From Bryobacterales bacterium (lineage in GTDB: Bacteria > Acidobacteriota > Terriglobia > Bryobacterales > Bryobacteraceae): a stretch of DNA of 6,614 nt. Each line of letters starts with the position of its first letter. Position 1 is the stretch's first letter. Where the stretch lies: the NCBI GenBank assembly GCA_003132905.1, contig PKZC01000300.1, positions 44,878 through 51,491 on the forward strand, given 5' to 3'. The translations under genes were made by a program, and so were the position numbers. This document shows positions 1-5,873 of the stretch, piece by piece. Below the pieces are notes generated by a model. It was given only the letters and a program-made list of their open reading frames with translations. It made no database searches and was not told where the DNA came from.

Positions 1-1
1 C

Positions 2-145
2 GTGGCGTTTCCCATCACACGGGAGCCTGGTTATCAGATCTTCGAATATGCCTGCCATGAGGGCAACTACGCGATGCACAATCGATTGAGCGCGGCTCGG
101 GCCGATGAGCGGCGAGCGGCGGCTAAAGCGGCTGAAACGAAGTAA
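2..145 (+). CDS. C-terminal end of a conserved hypothetical protein (partial)
   Basis: This is the last 47 residues of a protein whose start lies upstream of the window; the frame is open from base 2 to a TAA at 143-145. The visible tail carries EYACHEGNY (residues 15-23) followed by AMHNRLSAAR, then an Arg/Ala/Lys-rich end that is probably helical or disordered. From memory, this HEGNY-type ending recurs in uncharacterised proteins abundant in Acidobacteriota and soil or marine metagenomes. I know of no function for them and assign none. The gene is separated from the F420 genes by nearly 300 bases and a small hairpin, so it is probably not part of that system. I am confident that it is coding but unsure of the family. 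Confidence 0.7.
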   Translation: MAFPITREPGYQIFEYACHEGNYAMHNRLSAARADERRAAAKAAETK

Positions 146-439
146 TCCGGGCTTCCCGAAGCGATTCGGGTGGCGTGCGGTGCCAGATGTGGCGGGGCTT
201 CAGAGCAATACGAAAACAAAGGCCATCCAAATTAACTCGAGCGCAATCGTTTCATGACGTAGAACCAGCGCCGCCCAAGGGTCTTCCATTCGAGCTCCCA
301 GCCATAAGGCCGCTAGGGCCTGGGCAGGGATGAGGAAGTCGGCATAACATGTGGGGTCCAAATAGGACGCCTGGCCCGCATCCGTTCCAGGGTCTGAGAA
401 GCTCTATCCTAAAGAGTTGAAGTAAAGCGAAGGAGAGCA
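146..439. other. Non-coding spacer upstream of the luciferase-like gene
   Basis: This gap of 294 bases contains no credible gene; open frames on the minus strand here are antisense extensions of noise from the next gene. Besides the hairpin at 155-170 there is a small dyad AGGCC/GGCCT at 307-321. I saw no well-formed -35/-10 pair. TATCCT at 405-410 is the best -10-like match but lacks a well-spaced -35 partner. The promoter of the downstream gene probably lies here but cannot be placed. Confidence 0.5.
155..170 (+). terminator. Short GNRA-loop hairpin after the partial gene
   Basis: CCCGAA (155-160) and TTCGGG (165-170) pair perfectly around the tetraloop GCGA, which fits the stable GNRA class. 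It begins nine bases after the stop codon of the upstream partial gene, where a terminator would be expected. There is no T-tract behind it, so it is not a classical intrinsic terminator. It may only protect the 3' end of the transcript. Confidence 0.35.
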
Positions 440-1336
440 ATGGCGCAGGCGTCGATACAACTTGGTTCCATCGGAATCTGGACGCGTTTAGAAGACCAGC
501 CGGCCGCGAAGGCACAAGAGACTGTTCGCGAGTTGGAGGAGCTGGGGTACGGAGCTTTCTGGTTCGGCGAAGCGGCCGGGCGAGAGGCTTTGACCAATGC
601 GGGGCTTCTGCTGGCGGCGACGAAACGAATGGTGATCGCAACCGGAATTGCGAACATCTACGCGCGCGACGCGGTGGCGATGGCGTCTGGACAGAAGACA
701 CTGGCCGAAGCCTATCCCAATCGATTCCTGTTGGGGCTGGGCGTGAGCCATGTGCCATTGGTGGAACAGTTGCGCGGCCATCGTTATGAGAAACCGGTGG
801 CCACCATGAAGGCGTATTTGGAAGCCATGGATCGCGCCCCGTACAATGCCTTTCCGCCCGCGACGAAACCCGCGCGAGTGCTGGCGGCGCTGGGGCCGAA
901 GATGCTGGAACTATCGGGGCAGCTGGCCGATGGCGCGCATCCTTACAACACCAATCCGGAACATACGGCGGAGGCGCGGAAGATCCTGGGGCCGCAACCG
1001 TACCTTTGTCCCGAGCAGGCGGTGGTGCTTGAAACCGATCCCGACAAGGCGCGTGGGATCGGACGAGCGTTCCTGGGCTTCTATCTAACGCTGCCCAACT
1101 ACGCGAACAATTTCTTGCGGCTCGGGTTCGATGAAAGCGATTTCAAAGACGGCGGGAGCAATCGGATCATCGACGCGATTGTGGCATGGGGCGATCTGAA
1201 TGCGATTCGCAATCGAATTCGCGAGCATCATGCGGCCGGGGCCGACCATGTGTGCATTCAGGTGCTGAGCGCGGATTCCAAAACGCTGCCGTTGCGCGAA
1301 TGGCGCGAGCTTGCCGGGGCGCTTCTAGCGAAATAG
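440..1336 (+). CDS. Luciferase-like (LLM class) F420-dependent oxidoreductase
   Basis: This is a 298-residue TIM-barrel flavin/deazaflavin oxidoreductase of the bacterial luciferase-like superfamily, closest by eye to the 'MSMEG_4141 family' of probable F420-dependent enzymes. Such proteins move hydride between F420H2 and an organic substrate in the cytoplasm; the substrate here is unknown. Supporting motifs are the N-terminal strand LGSIGIWT (8-15), ELGYGAFWFGE (34-44), IATGIANIYARDA (66-78), RFLLGLGVSH (95-104) and ADGAHPY (163-169), the usual order for this fold. The ATG is preceded by AAGGAG at 430-435, a clear ribosome binding site four bases upstream. The length is normal for the family. 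The gene stands alone on the plus strand and runs into cofE, overlapping its 3' end by 12 bases. The neighbouring F420 genes support F420 rather than FMN as cofactor, but an FMN-dependent monooxygenase cannot be excluded from sequence alone. Confidence 0.9.
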   Translation: MAQASIQLGSIGIWTRLEDQPAAKAQETVRELEELGYGAFWFGEAAGREALTNAGLLLAATKRMVIATGIANIYARDAVAMASGQKTLAEAYPNRFLLGLGVSHVPLVEQLRGHRYEKPVATMKAYLEAMDRAPYNAFPPATKPARVLAALGPKMLELSGQLADGAHPYNTNPEHTAEARKILGPQPYLCPEQAVVLETDPDKARGIGRAFLGFYLTLPNYANNFLRLGFDESDFKDGGSNRIIDAIVAWGDLNAIRNRIREHHAAGADHVCIQVLSADSKTLPLREWRELAGALLAK

Positions 1337-2047
1337 GTCTTGCTCCGGTTTGCGGAGTAGGGAACGGGCGGAGCCTTCGGCGGGCTGAAACTCGAAGCCG
1401 CGAATCAGCACGACTGGACATCCGGCGGATTTCCTCATCAGAAGTCCAGCGGCGGCGGCCAGTTGATCCGCCACTGCGATGATGGTGCTAGCGAGTTTTC
1501 TTCCGAGACGGTCCGTCTGGCCGCGAAGATCATTTAAAGGATCTAGACCAGAGACGCCGATTGCGACATCCACCAAGCCTTCTCGCCACGGCCGTCCGAA
1601 GGTATCGGTGATAATTACCGCGCCACATTGCAGGCTGGTGCGAAGCCGCTCGGCCGAAGCGTCGGGATCGTCCGGGAGAATGGTTGCGGAATCGTCGCCA
1701 TCGACATTCGATTGATCGACGCCCGCGTTGGCGCAGACGAATCCATGCTGTGTTTCTGAAATGATGACGCCACGATCCATTTTCACGATGCGGCGCGATT
1801 GAGCCAGGATCAGCTCGATCAGCCGGGCGTCTTTCTGCCATTCTTGGGCCCAGGATTGGGCGAGCGCGGAAGGCCGGATCTCGCGCAGATCCACGATGGC
1901 GCCTTCTGCTTTCGAAACGATTTTCTGAGCTATAGCCACGACAACATTTTGGTCGAGACCGGAGCTTGACTGGTGAATCAATGCCGCAAGGTCGTCGCCC
2001 GGCCGCACCTCGGGGAAGGAAGAAGGCGCTGTTATTTCGAGGCGCAT
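1325..2047 (-). CDS. cofE: Coenzyme F420-0:L-glutamate ligase CofE
   Basis: CofE performs the GTP-dependent addition of L-glutamate to F420-0 and often further gamma-linked residues, the last stage of F420 assembly. The 240-residue product begins MRLEITAP and has the family's EVRPGDDLAALI (13-24), QKIVSKAEG (41-49), CANAGVDQSNV (105-115), TDTFGRPWREG (147-157) and ADQLAAAAG (193-201), covering the metal- and GTP-binding parts. Its length matches stand-alone archaeal-type CofE. The nitroreductase-like FMN half of mycobacterial FbiB is absent. The frame is open upstream to 2203, but those extra residues lie inside cofC and look non-native, so I chose the ATG at 2047; a GTG at 2077 is the main alternative. 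No clear Shine-Dalgarno precedes either, which suggests translational coupling to cofC, with which it overlaps by 16 bases. It is the last gene of the minus-strand operon. Confidence 0.93.
   Translation of the reverse strand: MRLEITAPSSFPEVRPGDDLAALIHQSSSGLDQNVVVAIAQKIVSKAEGAIVDLREIRPSALAQSWAQEWQKDARLIELILAQSRRIVKMDRGVIISETQHGFVCANAGVDQSNVDGDDSATILPDDPDASAERLRTSLQCGAVIITDTFGRPWREGLVDVAIGVSGLDPLNDLRGQTDRLGRKLASTIIAVADQLAAAAGLLMRKSAGCPVVLIRGFEFQPAEGSARSLLRKPEQDLFR
1341..1359. terminator. Hairpin in the convergent 3' junction
   Basis: CTCCG (1343-1347) and CGGAG (1353-1357) form a stem around GTTTG, extended by a G-T and a T-A pair to 1341-1359. It lies five bases after the stop of the luciferase-like gene and inside the last codons of cofE on the other strand. 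No T-tract follows, so a terminator role is speculative. Coding constraint on cofE could explain the symmetry. Confidence 0.2.
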
Positions 2048-2667
2048 GCGGTTCGTAGGTAAGACGAAACGTGACACTGGCGCGGAGCCGCCAAAAACTC
2101 CGCCACATCTTCGGGAGTGTCGATGTCGAACATCAAGCCGGGAAGGTGCAGCACATCTGCGGACAAGCCTTTCGAGAGCGCCTGATCCAGATGCGCGCGA
2201 CAACTGCCTGGACCGAAGCGGCTCTCGATGCAGTTGGGCGGCGTGCGCACCAGCGCGTTGGTGCCGGTGCCATCAGAGGACGGAACAACAATCAGGCCGG
2301 GGCGCGCGGAAGCGGCAAGCTCAGTGAAATCGGCGGCGGTTACGGTGGGCACGTCGATCGGGACTAACAGAACCGTGGATGCGCCCATTTCCATGGCCCG
2401 CAAACAAGCTGCGTCGGCCGAAGCGCTATGGCTGACTTGTTCGTTCTCTTCAAAAACCAGCGCGCCCGATTGCCGCGCATGATCGGCGATTTCGACGTCG
2501 CTAGTGACCACCACGACGCGATCGATCCCCTGGGCTTGGCACAGCGTGGCCAACGTTTGCCGGTAGAGCATGCGGGCCAGCGTTTCGCGCTGTTCCACGG
2601 CCAGAAATCCGGTTAAGCGCTGCTTGGCGTTCTTCGGGCTCTTCACCGGAAGAATGGCGAATATCAT
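2032..2667 (-). CDS. cofC: Phospho-acid guanylyltransferase CofC/FbiD
   Basis: This cytoplasmic nucleotidyltransferase joins GMP from GTP to a three-carbon phospho-acid (2-phospho-L-lactate, phosphoenolpyruvate or 3-phosphoglycerate, depending on lineage), making the short-lived donor used by CofD. The 211 residues carry the MobA/CofC-type Rossmann pattern: PVKSPKNAKQRL (7-18) with the nucleotide-binding lysines, VVVVTSD (51-57), VPIDVP (102-107) as the acidic metal-site strand, SSDGTGTNALV (130-140), RFGPGSCRAHL (150-160) and FDIDTPED (180-187). Length is typical. The start is an ATG overlapping the cofD stop in an ATGA arrangement, with GGGGA a few bases upstream, so coupled translation is likely. 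After residue 194 the tail is unconserved-looking; it is the part that overlaps cofE. Which phospho-acid is used cannot be read from the sequence by eye. Confidence 0.93.
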   Translation of the reverse strand: MIFAILPVKSPKNAKQRLTGFLAVEQRETLARMLYRQTLATLCQAQGIDRVVVVTSDVEIADHARQSGALVFEENEQVSHSASADAACLRAMEMGASTVLLVPIDVPTVTAADFTELAASARPGLIVVPSSDGTGTNALVRTPPNCIESRFGPGSCRAHLDQALSKGLSADVLHLPGLMFDIDTPEDVAEFLAAPRQCHVSSYLRTACASK

Positions 2668-3605
2668 TTGATCCCCATTTCACGGGCTACCACTCGCGCC
2701 AGCGATTTTCTTTCACGCGGGCCGCGCATGATGGTGTTGGTGACCACGGGCCGCATGTCGAGCGCTGCTACTTGCGCGGCTTGCTTGCGATCCACTTCGT
2801 CGAGCACAAAGATCCCGCAGAAATCCACGTACAGCTTCGCAACTTCGGCCGCCGACGAACGCAGTTGCATGCTCTTCATCATTTTCGCTGCTGGGCCTTT
2901 GAGAGCGCGGCCGCCGACGATGGGCGAAATCGCGGCAACCTTGTCGCGCCTGCGCCGCAAGGCTTCTCGAATACCGGGGATGGCGAGAATCGGGCCGATG
3001 CTGATAAACGGATTCGACGGGCAGAGGATGATGGCTTCGGCTGTTTCGATGGCGTCCAACAATCCGGGAGCGGGCACGGCGTCGGAAGCGCCTTCAAAAC
3101 GCATTGCGGTTACTCGATCTCGCGCTCGCCGTTTCACGAAATAGGTTTGAAACTCGAGCTCGCCCGATGGCGTACAGATGCGTGTGCGCACGCGTTCGTT
3201 CGACATGGGAACCAGGGTGGAAGCAACCTTGAGAGCGCGAGTGATCTCAGACGTCACTTCAGCCAGCGTCGCCCCTTGACGCAGGCGTTCGGTGCGGTGC
3301 AGGTGAGTGGCCAGGTCGAGATCGCCCAGTTGAAACCAGGTATCCGCGCCCAAGCGCCCCAGCGCTTCCAAACAGCGGAAGGTGTCGCCCCGAATGCCCC
3401 AGCCGTGCTTAGGATTCGCCAAGCCAGCCAGAGTATAAGTGACCGTATCGAGATCGGGTGAGATGTGCAGGCCGTGGATTTCGGCATCGTCGGCGGTGTT
3501 GCCGATGATGAAGACGCGTTCGGGAGAAATCACGCGCGTCAATCCATCCAGGAAACGGGCAGCGCCAACGCCGCCGGCGAGCGCGACCACAGAAGGCCGT
3601 TTCAC
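2664..3605 (-). CDS. cofD: 2-phospho-L-lactate (or analogue) transferase CofD/FbiA
   Basis: CofD transfers the phospho-acid unit from the CofC product to Fo, giving F420-0 or its dehydro or 3PG analogue, and releases GMP. The 313-residue protein shows the family's N-terminal loop LAGGVGAARFLDGL (9-22), GNTADD (35-40) in the metal/Fo site, LGDLDLATHLHRTE (93-106), PSNPFISIGPIL (196-207) and SPIVGGRALKGPAAKMM (227-243). Length is as expected. The start codon is GTG (3603-3605), giving VKRPSVVALAGG, and it overlaps the npdG stop as GTGA. GGAG lies about ten bases upstream. It sits between npdG and cofC in the minus-strand operon, an order that puts donor synthesis and transfer side by side. Assignment is secure; the exact donor is the same open question as for CofC. 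Confidence 0.95.
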   Translation of the reverse strand: MKRPSVVALAGGVGAARFLDGLTRVISPERVFIIGNTADDAEIHGLHISPDLDTVTYTLAGLANPKHGWGIRGDTFRCLEALGRLGADTWFQLGDLDLATHLHRTERLRQGATLAEVTSEITRALKVASTLVPMSNERVRTRICTPSGELEFQTYFVKRRARDRVTAMRFEGASDAVPAPGLLDAIETAEAIILCPSNPFISIGPILAIPGIREALRRRRDKVAAISPIVGGRALKGPAAKMMKSMQLRSSAAEVAKLYVDFCGIFVLDEVDRKQAAQVAALDMRPVVTNTIMRGPRERKSLARVVAREMGIK

Positions 3606-4261
3606 GCTTTCGGAACTCCAGTGAATCGCATTCCCGACTCTTTCACCTTATGACGAAGATTCAGCGAGATGAGCAGCGCGGCCGCGCTTTCGAGCAGACG
3701 CGCATTGTCGAGCGGACCGGCATCGATGGCGCGGACGCCTGGAATCATGGCGGCAAGTTGCGCCACAGACGCTTTCGCTTCCGCGCTATCGCCGCAGATC
3801 AACGCGTCGCAATCGAGCGGATGGTCGAGCTTCGCGAGCGCTTCGGCGCTCAGAGCGTGAAACGCCGCAACTACGGGCACGCCGGGAACCAGACGGGCCG
3901 CTTGCTGCGCGGCCGAGCCATCCCACAACGTGAGTATGCGAGAGACACGGCCGCCGATCGCGATTTCTAGCGGAACCGTCGCATCTACTAAGATTGCGCC
4001 CGGCGCAAAGCTCCCGCGAATGGACTTGAGCGTTTCCACTTGAGCCGAGAGAGGCACGGTGAGCACGACGATACCCGCTTCCCTCACCGCGTCGGCGTTG
4101 GTGTGCCCCGTGGCATATTCTCCGATGCTCCGCGCCGTTTGCTGCGCTTTCTCTAAGTTGCGCGAGCCGATGCGCACACGCGCACCGGCCTGGGCGAATC
4201 GAGCGGCCAGCCCGCTGCCTTCCGCTCCGGTGCCACCCACTACTGCGACAATTGTTTGCAC
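3602..4261 (-). CDS. npdG: F420-dependent NADP reductase (NADPH:F420 oxidoreductase)
   Basis: This 219-residue Rossmann protein exchanges hydride between F420 and NADP(H), the usual way in which non-methanogens keep F420 reduced. The N-terminus reads TIVAVVGGTGAEGSGLA with a GGTGAEGSG dinucleotide loop (9-17). The following strand ends in IGSRN (31-35), whose Ser-Arg suits the 2'-phosphate of NADP. VVLTVPL (65-71), ILVDATVPL (90-98) and VVAAFHALSAE (130-140) follow in the family order. The frame is open to 4402, but the extra 47 residues are antisense to the neighbouring gene. The GTG at 4261, directly before the Rossmann strand and preceded by AAGAG five bases upstream, gives the normal family length of about 210-230. 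It is the first gene of the minus-strand operon. Its start codon lies in one arm of a 28-bp palindrome. Confidence 0.92.
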   Translation of the reverse strand: MQTIVAVVGGTGAEGSGLAARFAQAGARVRIGSRNLEKAQQTARSIGEYATGHTNADAVREAGIVVLTVPLSAQVETLKSIRGSFAPGAILVDATVPLEIAIGGRVSRILTLWDGSAAQQAARLVPGVPVVAAFHALSAEALAKLDHPLDCDALICGDSAEAKASVAQLAAMIPGVRAIDAGPLDNARLLESAAALLISLNLRHKVKESGMRFTGVPKA

Positions 4262-4285
4262 GAGTACTCTTAAAATAACTCGTGC
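4258..4285. promoter_or_regulatory. 28-bp imperfect palindrome over the npdG start (candidate operator)
   Basis: GCACGAGT (4258-4265) and ACTCGTGC (4278-4285) are perfect 8-base inverted arms around a 12-base A/T-rich core with TTAA at its exact centre. In all, 11 of 14 symmetric positions match. The site lies in the divergent control region, and one arm contains the npdG GTG while the core contains its Shine-Dalgarno-like AAGAG. It may be the binding site of a dimeric regulator, or an RNA hairpin affecting npdG translation. No regulator gene is visible in the window. Confidence 0.5.
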
Positions 4286-4335
4286 CAAGGCGTTCACGCT
4301 TGGTGCTACTCTCGAAATGAAGAGGAGACCTACCC
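4262..4335. promoter_or_regulatory. Divergent control region of the two F420 operons
   Basis: These 74 bases separate npdG (leftward) from the PPOX-type gene (rightward), so both operon promoters should lie here or reach into the flanking coding ends. It contains the palindrome at 4258-4285 and a second dyad, CCAAG/CTTGG, at 4285-4303 with GCGT/ACGC nested inside. AGGAG at 4323-4327 is the ribosome binding site for the rightward gene. I could not identify convincing -35/-10 pairs on either strand. Confidence 0.6.
4285..4303. repeat. Second inverted repeat in the divergent region
   Basis: CCAAG (4285-4289) and CTTGG (4299-4303) flank a nine-base centre in which GCGT (4290-4293) and ACGC (4296-4299) are also inverted, half a base off-centre. 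It abuts the 28-bp palindrome. It could be a second operator half or a different protein's site; the short arms make chance possible. Confidence 0.35.
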
Positions 4336-4731
4336 GTGCCAGCGATTCCTGAAAAATACATTGACCTAACCCAGAAGAAAGCGTTTGCGCAATTAGCGAC
4401 ACTGATGCCGGATGGCAGCCCGCACGTGGCGCCCGTCTGGTTCGATTACGATGGGGAACACATTCTGATCGATTCCGCCAAGGGACGCGTGAAAGACAAG
4501 AACATCCGGCGCGACCCCCGGGTGGGAATCGATATTCTCGATCCGGACAATCCGTATCGCCACCTTTCCATTCGAGGCCGAGTGGTGGAGATCACGGAAA
4601 AGGGCGCGGATGAACTGATCGACAAGCTTTCGAAGAAGTACACGGGGCTGGATAAATATGCGCACCGAGCACCGGGCGAAGTCCGGGTGCTGTACAAAAT
4701 CAAAGCCGACCATACTCATGCGATGGGCTGA
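4336..4731 (+). CDS. PPOX-class F420-dependent oxidoreductase (split beta-barrel)
   Basis: This is a 131-residue member of the pyridoxamine-5'-phosphate-oxidase-like flavin/deazaflavin-binding superfamily, resembling the small 'PPOX class F420-dependent' group that includes mycobacterial Rv1155-like proteins. Members bind F420 in a dimer interface and reduce diverse substrates; no substrate can be named here. Visible features are FAQLATLMPDGSPHVAPVWF (17-36) forming the first strands, IDSAKGRVKDKNIRRDPRV (45-63) with the basic cluster that binds the cofactor phosphate or polyglutamate tail, LSIRGRVVEI (77-86), and a C-terminal VRVLYKIKAD strand. The start is GTG at 4336 with AGGAG eight bases upstream. 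It leads the rightward operon and is two bases from cofG, so it is almost certainly co-transcribed with Fo synthesis genes. FMN or heme binding is a less likely alternative. Confidence 0.88.
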   Translation: MPAIPEKYIDLTQKKAFAQLATLMPDGSPHVAPVWFDYDGEHILIDSAKGRVKDKNIRRDPRVGIDILDPDNPYRHLSIRGRVVEITEKGADELIDKLSKKYTGLDKYAHRAPGEVRVLYKIKADHTHAMG

Positions 4732-4733
4732 TC

Positions 4734-5873
4734 GTGCCCTTGCAAAACATCGCAACGGGAATCTCGCGCGCTGAAGCCGGCCGGTTGATCCGCGCCACGG
4801 GCGGGGAATTGCTCGATCTGCTGAGGGATGCGAGCGCCATTCGTGACGGGCGCACCGGTCCGGTAGTCACGTATTCCCGCAAGGTCTTTATCCCGCTGAC
4901 GAATCTGTGCCGCGATCGGTGTGGATACTGTACATTTGCGCGTGAACCGGGCGACGGTAAGGCGCACACGATGAGCCCGGATGAAGTGCTGGCCGTAGCG
5001 CGCGCAGGCCGAGAGGCTGGCTGTAAGGAAGCGCTGTTCAGCCTGGGCGACAAGCCGGAGCTTCGATATCCGGAGTATCGCCACTGGCTGGATCAGCGGG
5101 GATTTCGTTCGACCATCGAGTATTTGCGGGCCATGTGCCAGCTGGTTTTTGAAGAGACGGGGTTGTTGCCGCACGCCAATCCCGGCGTCCTATCGCGCGA
5201 TGAGATGGAGCAACTGCGGCCCGTCAACGTGAGCATGGGGATGATGCTCGAGACGGCGAGTCCGCGATTGCTCGCACCGGGCGAGGCGCATTTTCGATGT
5301 CCCGATAAGGTTCCGAAGATCCGGCTGGCAGCGCTCGAAGCAGCCGGGGAATTGCGAATCCCGTTCACCACGGGCATTCTGATTGGAATCGGTGAGACGC
5401 TCGACGAGCGCGTGGATGCGCTGTTTGCGATTCGCGAAGTGAATGAGAAGCACGGGCACATCCAAGAGGTGATCGTGCAGAATTTCCGCGCCAAGGAAGA
5501 CACGCTGTTCGCCGGCCGTCTGGAACCTACCGCTATGGATGTGGCGCGAACGGCGGCGGTGGCGCGGTTAATCCTGGGCAGTTCGGTGAATCTGCAAGTG
5601 CCGCCCAACCTTTCGCAAGATGCTTACGGATTCTATTTGCTTTCGGGCATCAACGACTGGGGAGGCATTTCGCCAGTGACGCGCGATTTCATTAACCCCG
5701 AGATGGCATGGCCACAGATCGAAACGCTTCGATCGGTCACCAAGGAAGCTGGCTTCCAGTTGCGGGAGAGACTTGCGGTATATCCCGAATATTTGAGCGA
5801 TTCCAGCTGGATAACGGAGCCCTTGCGTGAACGGGTTTTGGGCTGGACGGATGATGCGGGGTTGGTTGTATGA
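4734..5873 (+). CDS. cofG: Fo synthase subunit CofG (radical SAM)
   Basis: CofG is the radical S-adenosylmethionine subunit that completes the deazaflavin ring of Fo from the CofH product. The 379-residue protein has the [4Fe-4S] motif CRDRCGYC with cysteines at 59, 63 and 66, preceded by VFIPLTNL, and the family segments CKEALFSLGDKPE (near 100-115), LLPHANPGVLS, VSMGMMLETASPRL, IPFTTGILIGIGET, VQNFRAKEDT and VPPNLS. The length matches separate bacterial and archaeal CofG; it is not fused to CofH as in actinobacterial FbiC. The start is GTG at 4734, two bases after the preceding stop. No strong Shine-Dalgarno is seen, so translation is probably coupled. The stop overlaps the cofH start as ATGA, consistent with matched synthesis of the two subunits. 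Confidence 0.96.
   Translation: MPLQNIATGISRAEAGRLIRATGGELLDLLRDASAIRDGRTGPVVTYSRKVFIPLTNLCRDRCGYCTFAREPGDGKAHTMSPDEVLAVARAGREAGCKEALFSLGDKPELRYPEYRHWLDQRGFRSTIEYLRAMCQLVFEETGLLPHANPGVLSRDEMEQLRPVNVSMGMMLETASPRLLAPGEAHFRCPDKVPKIRLAALEAAGELRIPFTTGILIGIGETLDERVDALFAIREVNEKHGHIQEVIVQNFRAKEDTLFAGRLEPTAMDVARTAAVARLILGSSVNLQVPPNLSQDAYGFYLLSGINDWGGISPVTRDFINPEMAWPQIETLRSVTKEAGFQLRERLAVYPEYLSDSSWITEPLRERVLGWTDDAGLVV

Noticed and set aside
307..321. Five-base dyad AGGCC/GGCCT in the spacer
   Set aside because: Short, GC-rich and not next to a start or stop; expected by chance at this composition.
252..758. 168-codon open frame on the minus strand across the spacer and the start of the luciferase-like gene
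   Set aside because: Pro/Arg/Ser-rich translation without any recognisable domain, antisense to a well-supported gene; typical of random open frames in GC-rich DNA.
2048..2203. N-terminal extension of cofE to an ATG at 2203
   Set aside because: The 52 extra residues are Arg/Ser-rich, lie within cofC coding sequence and have no counterpart in CofE as I know it; the conserved N-terminus begins at the ATG at 2047.
2772..3461. 229-codon open frame on the plus strand inside cofD
   Set aside because: It is fully antisense to cofD, whose motifs are clear, and its translation is low-complexity His/Arg/Gln-rich sequence without family resemblance.
4262..4402. N-terminal extension of npdG to an ATG at 4402
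   Set aside because: It would run antisense into the PPOX gene and add 47 residues ahead of the Rossmann strand; the GTG at 4261 gives the normal family length.
5093..5608. 171-codon open frame on the minus strand inside cofG
   Set aside because: Ser/Arg-rich shadow of cofG codons without domain signature or ribosome binding site.
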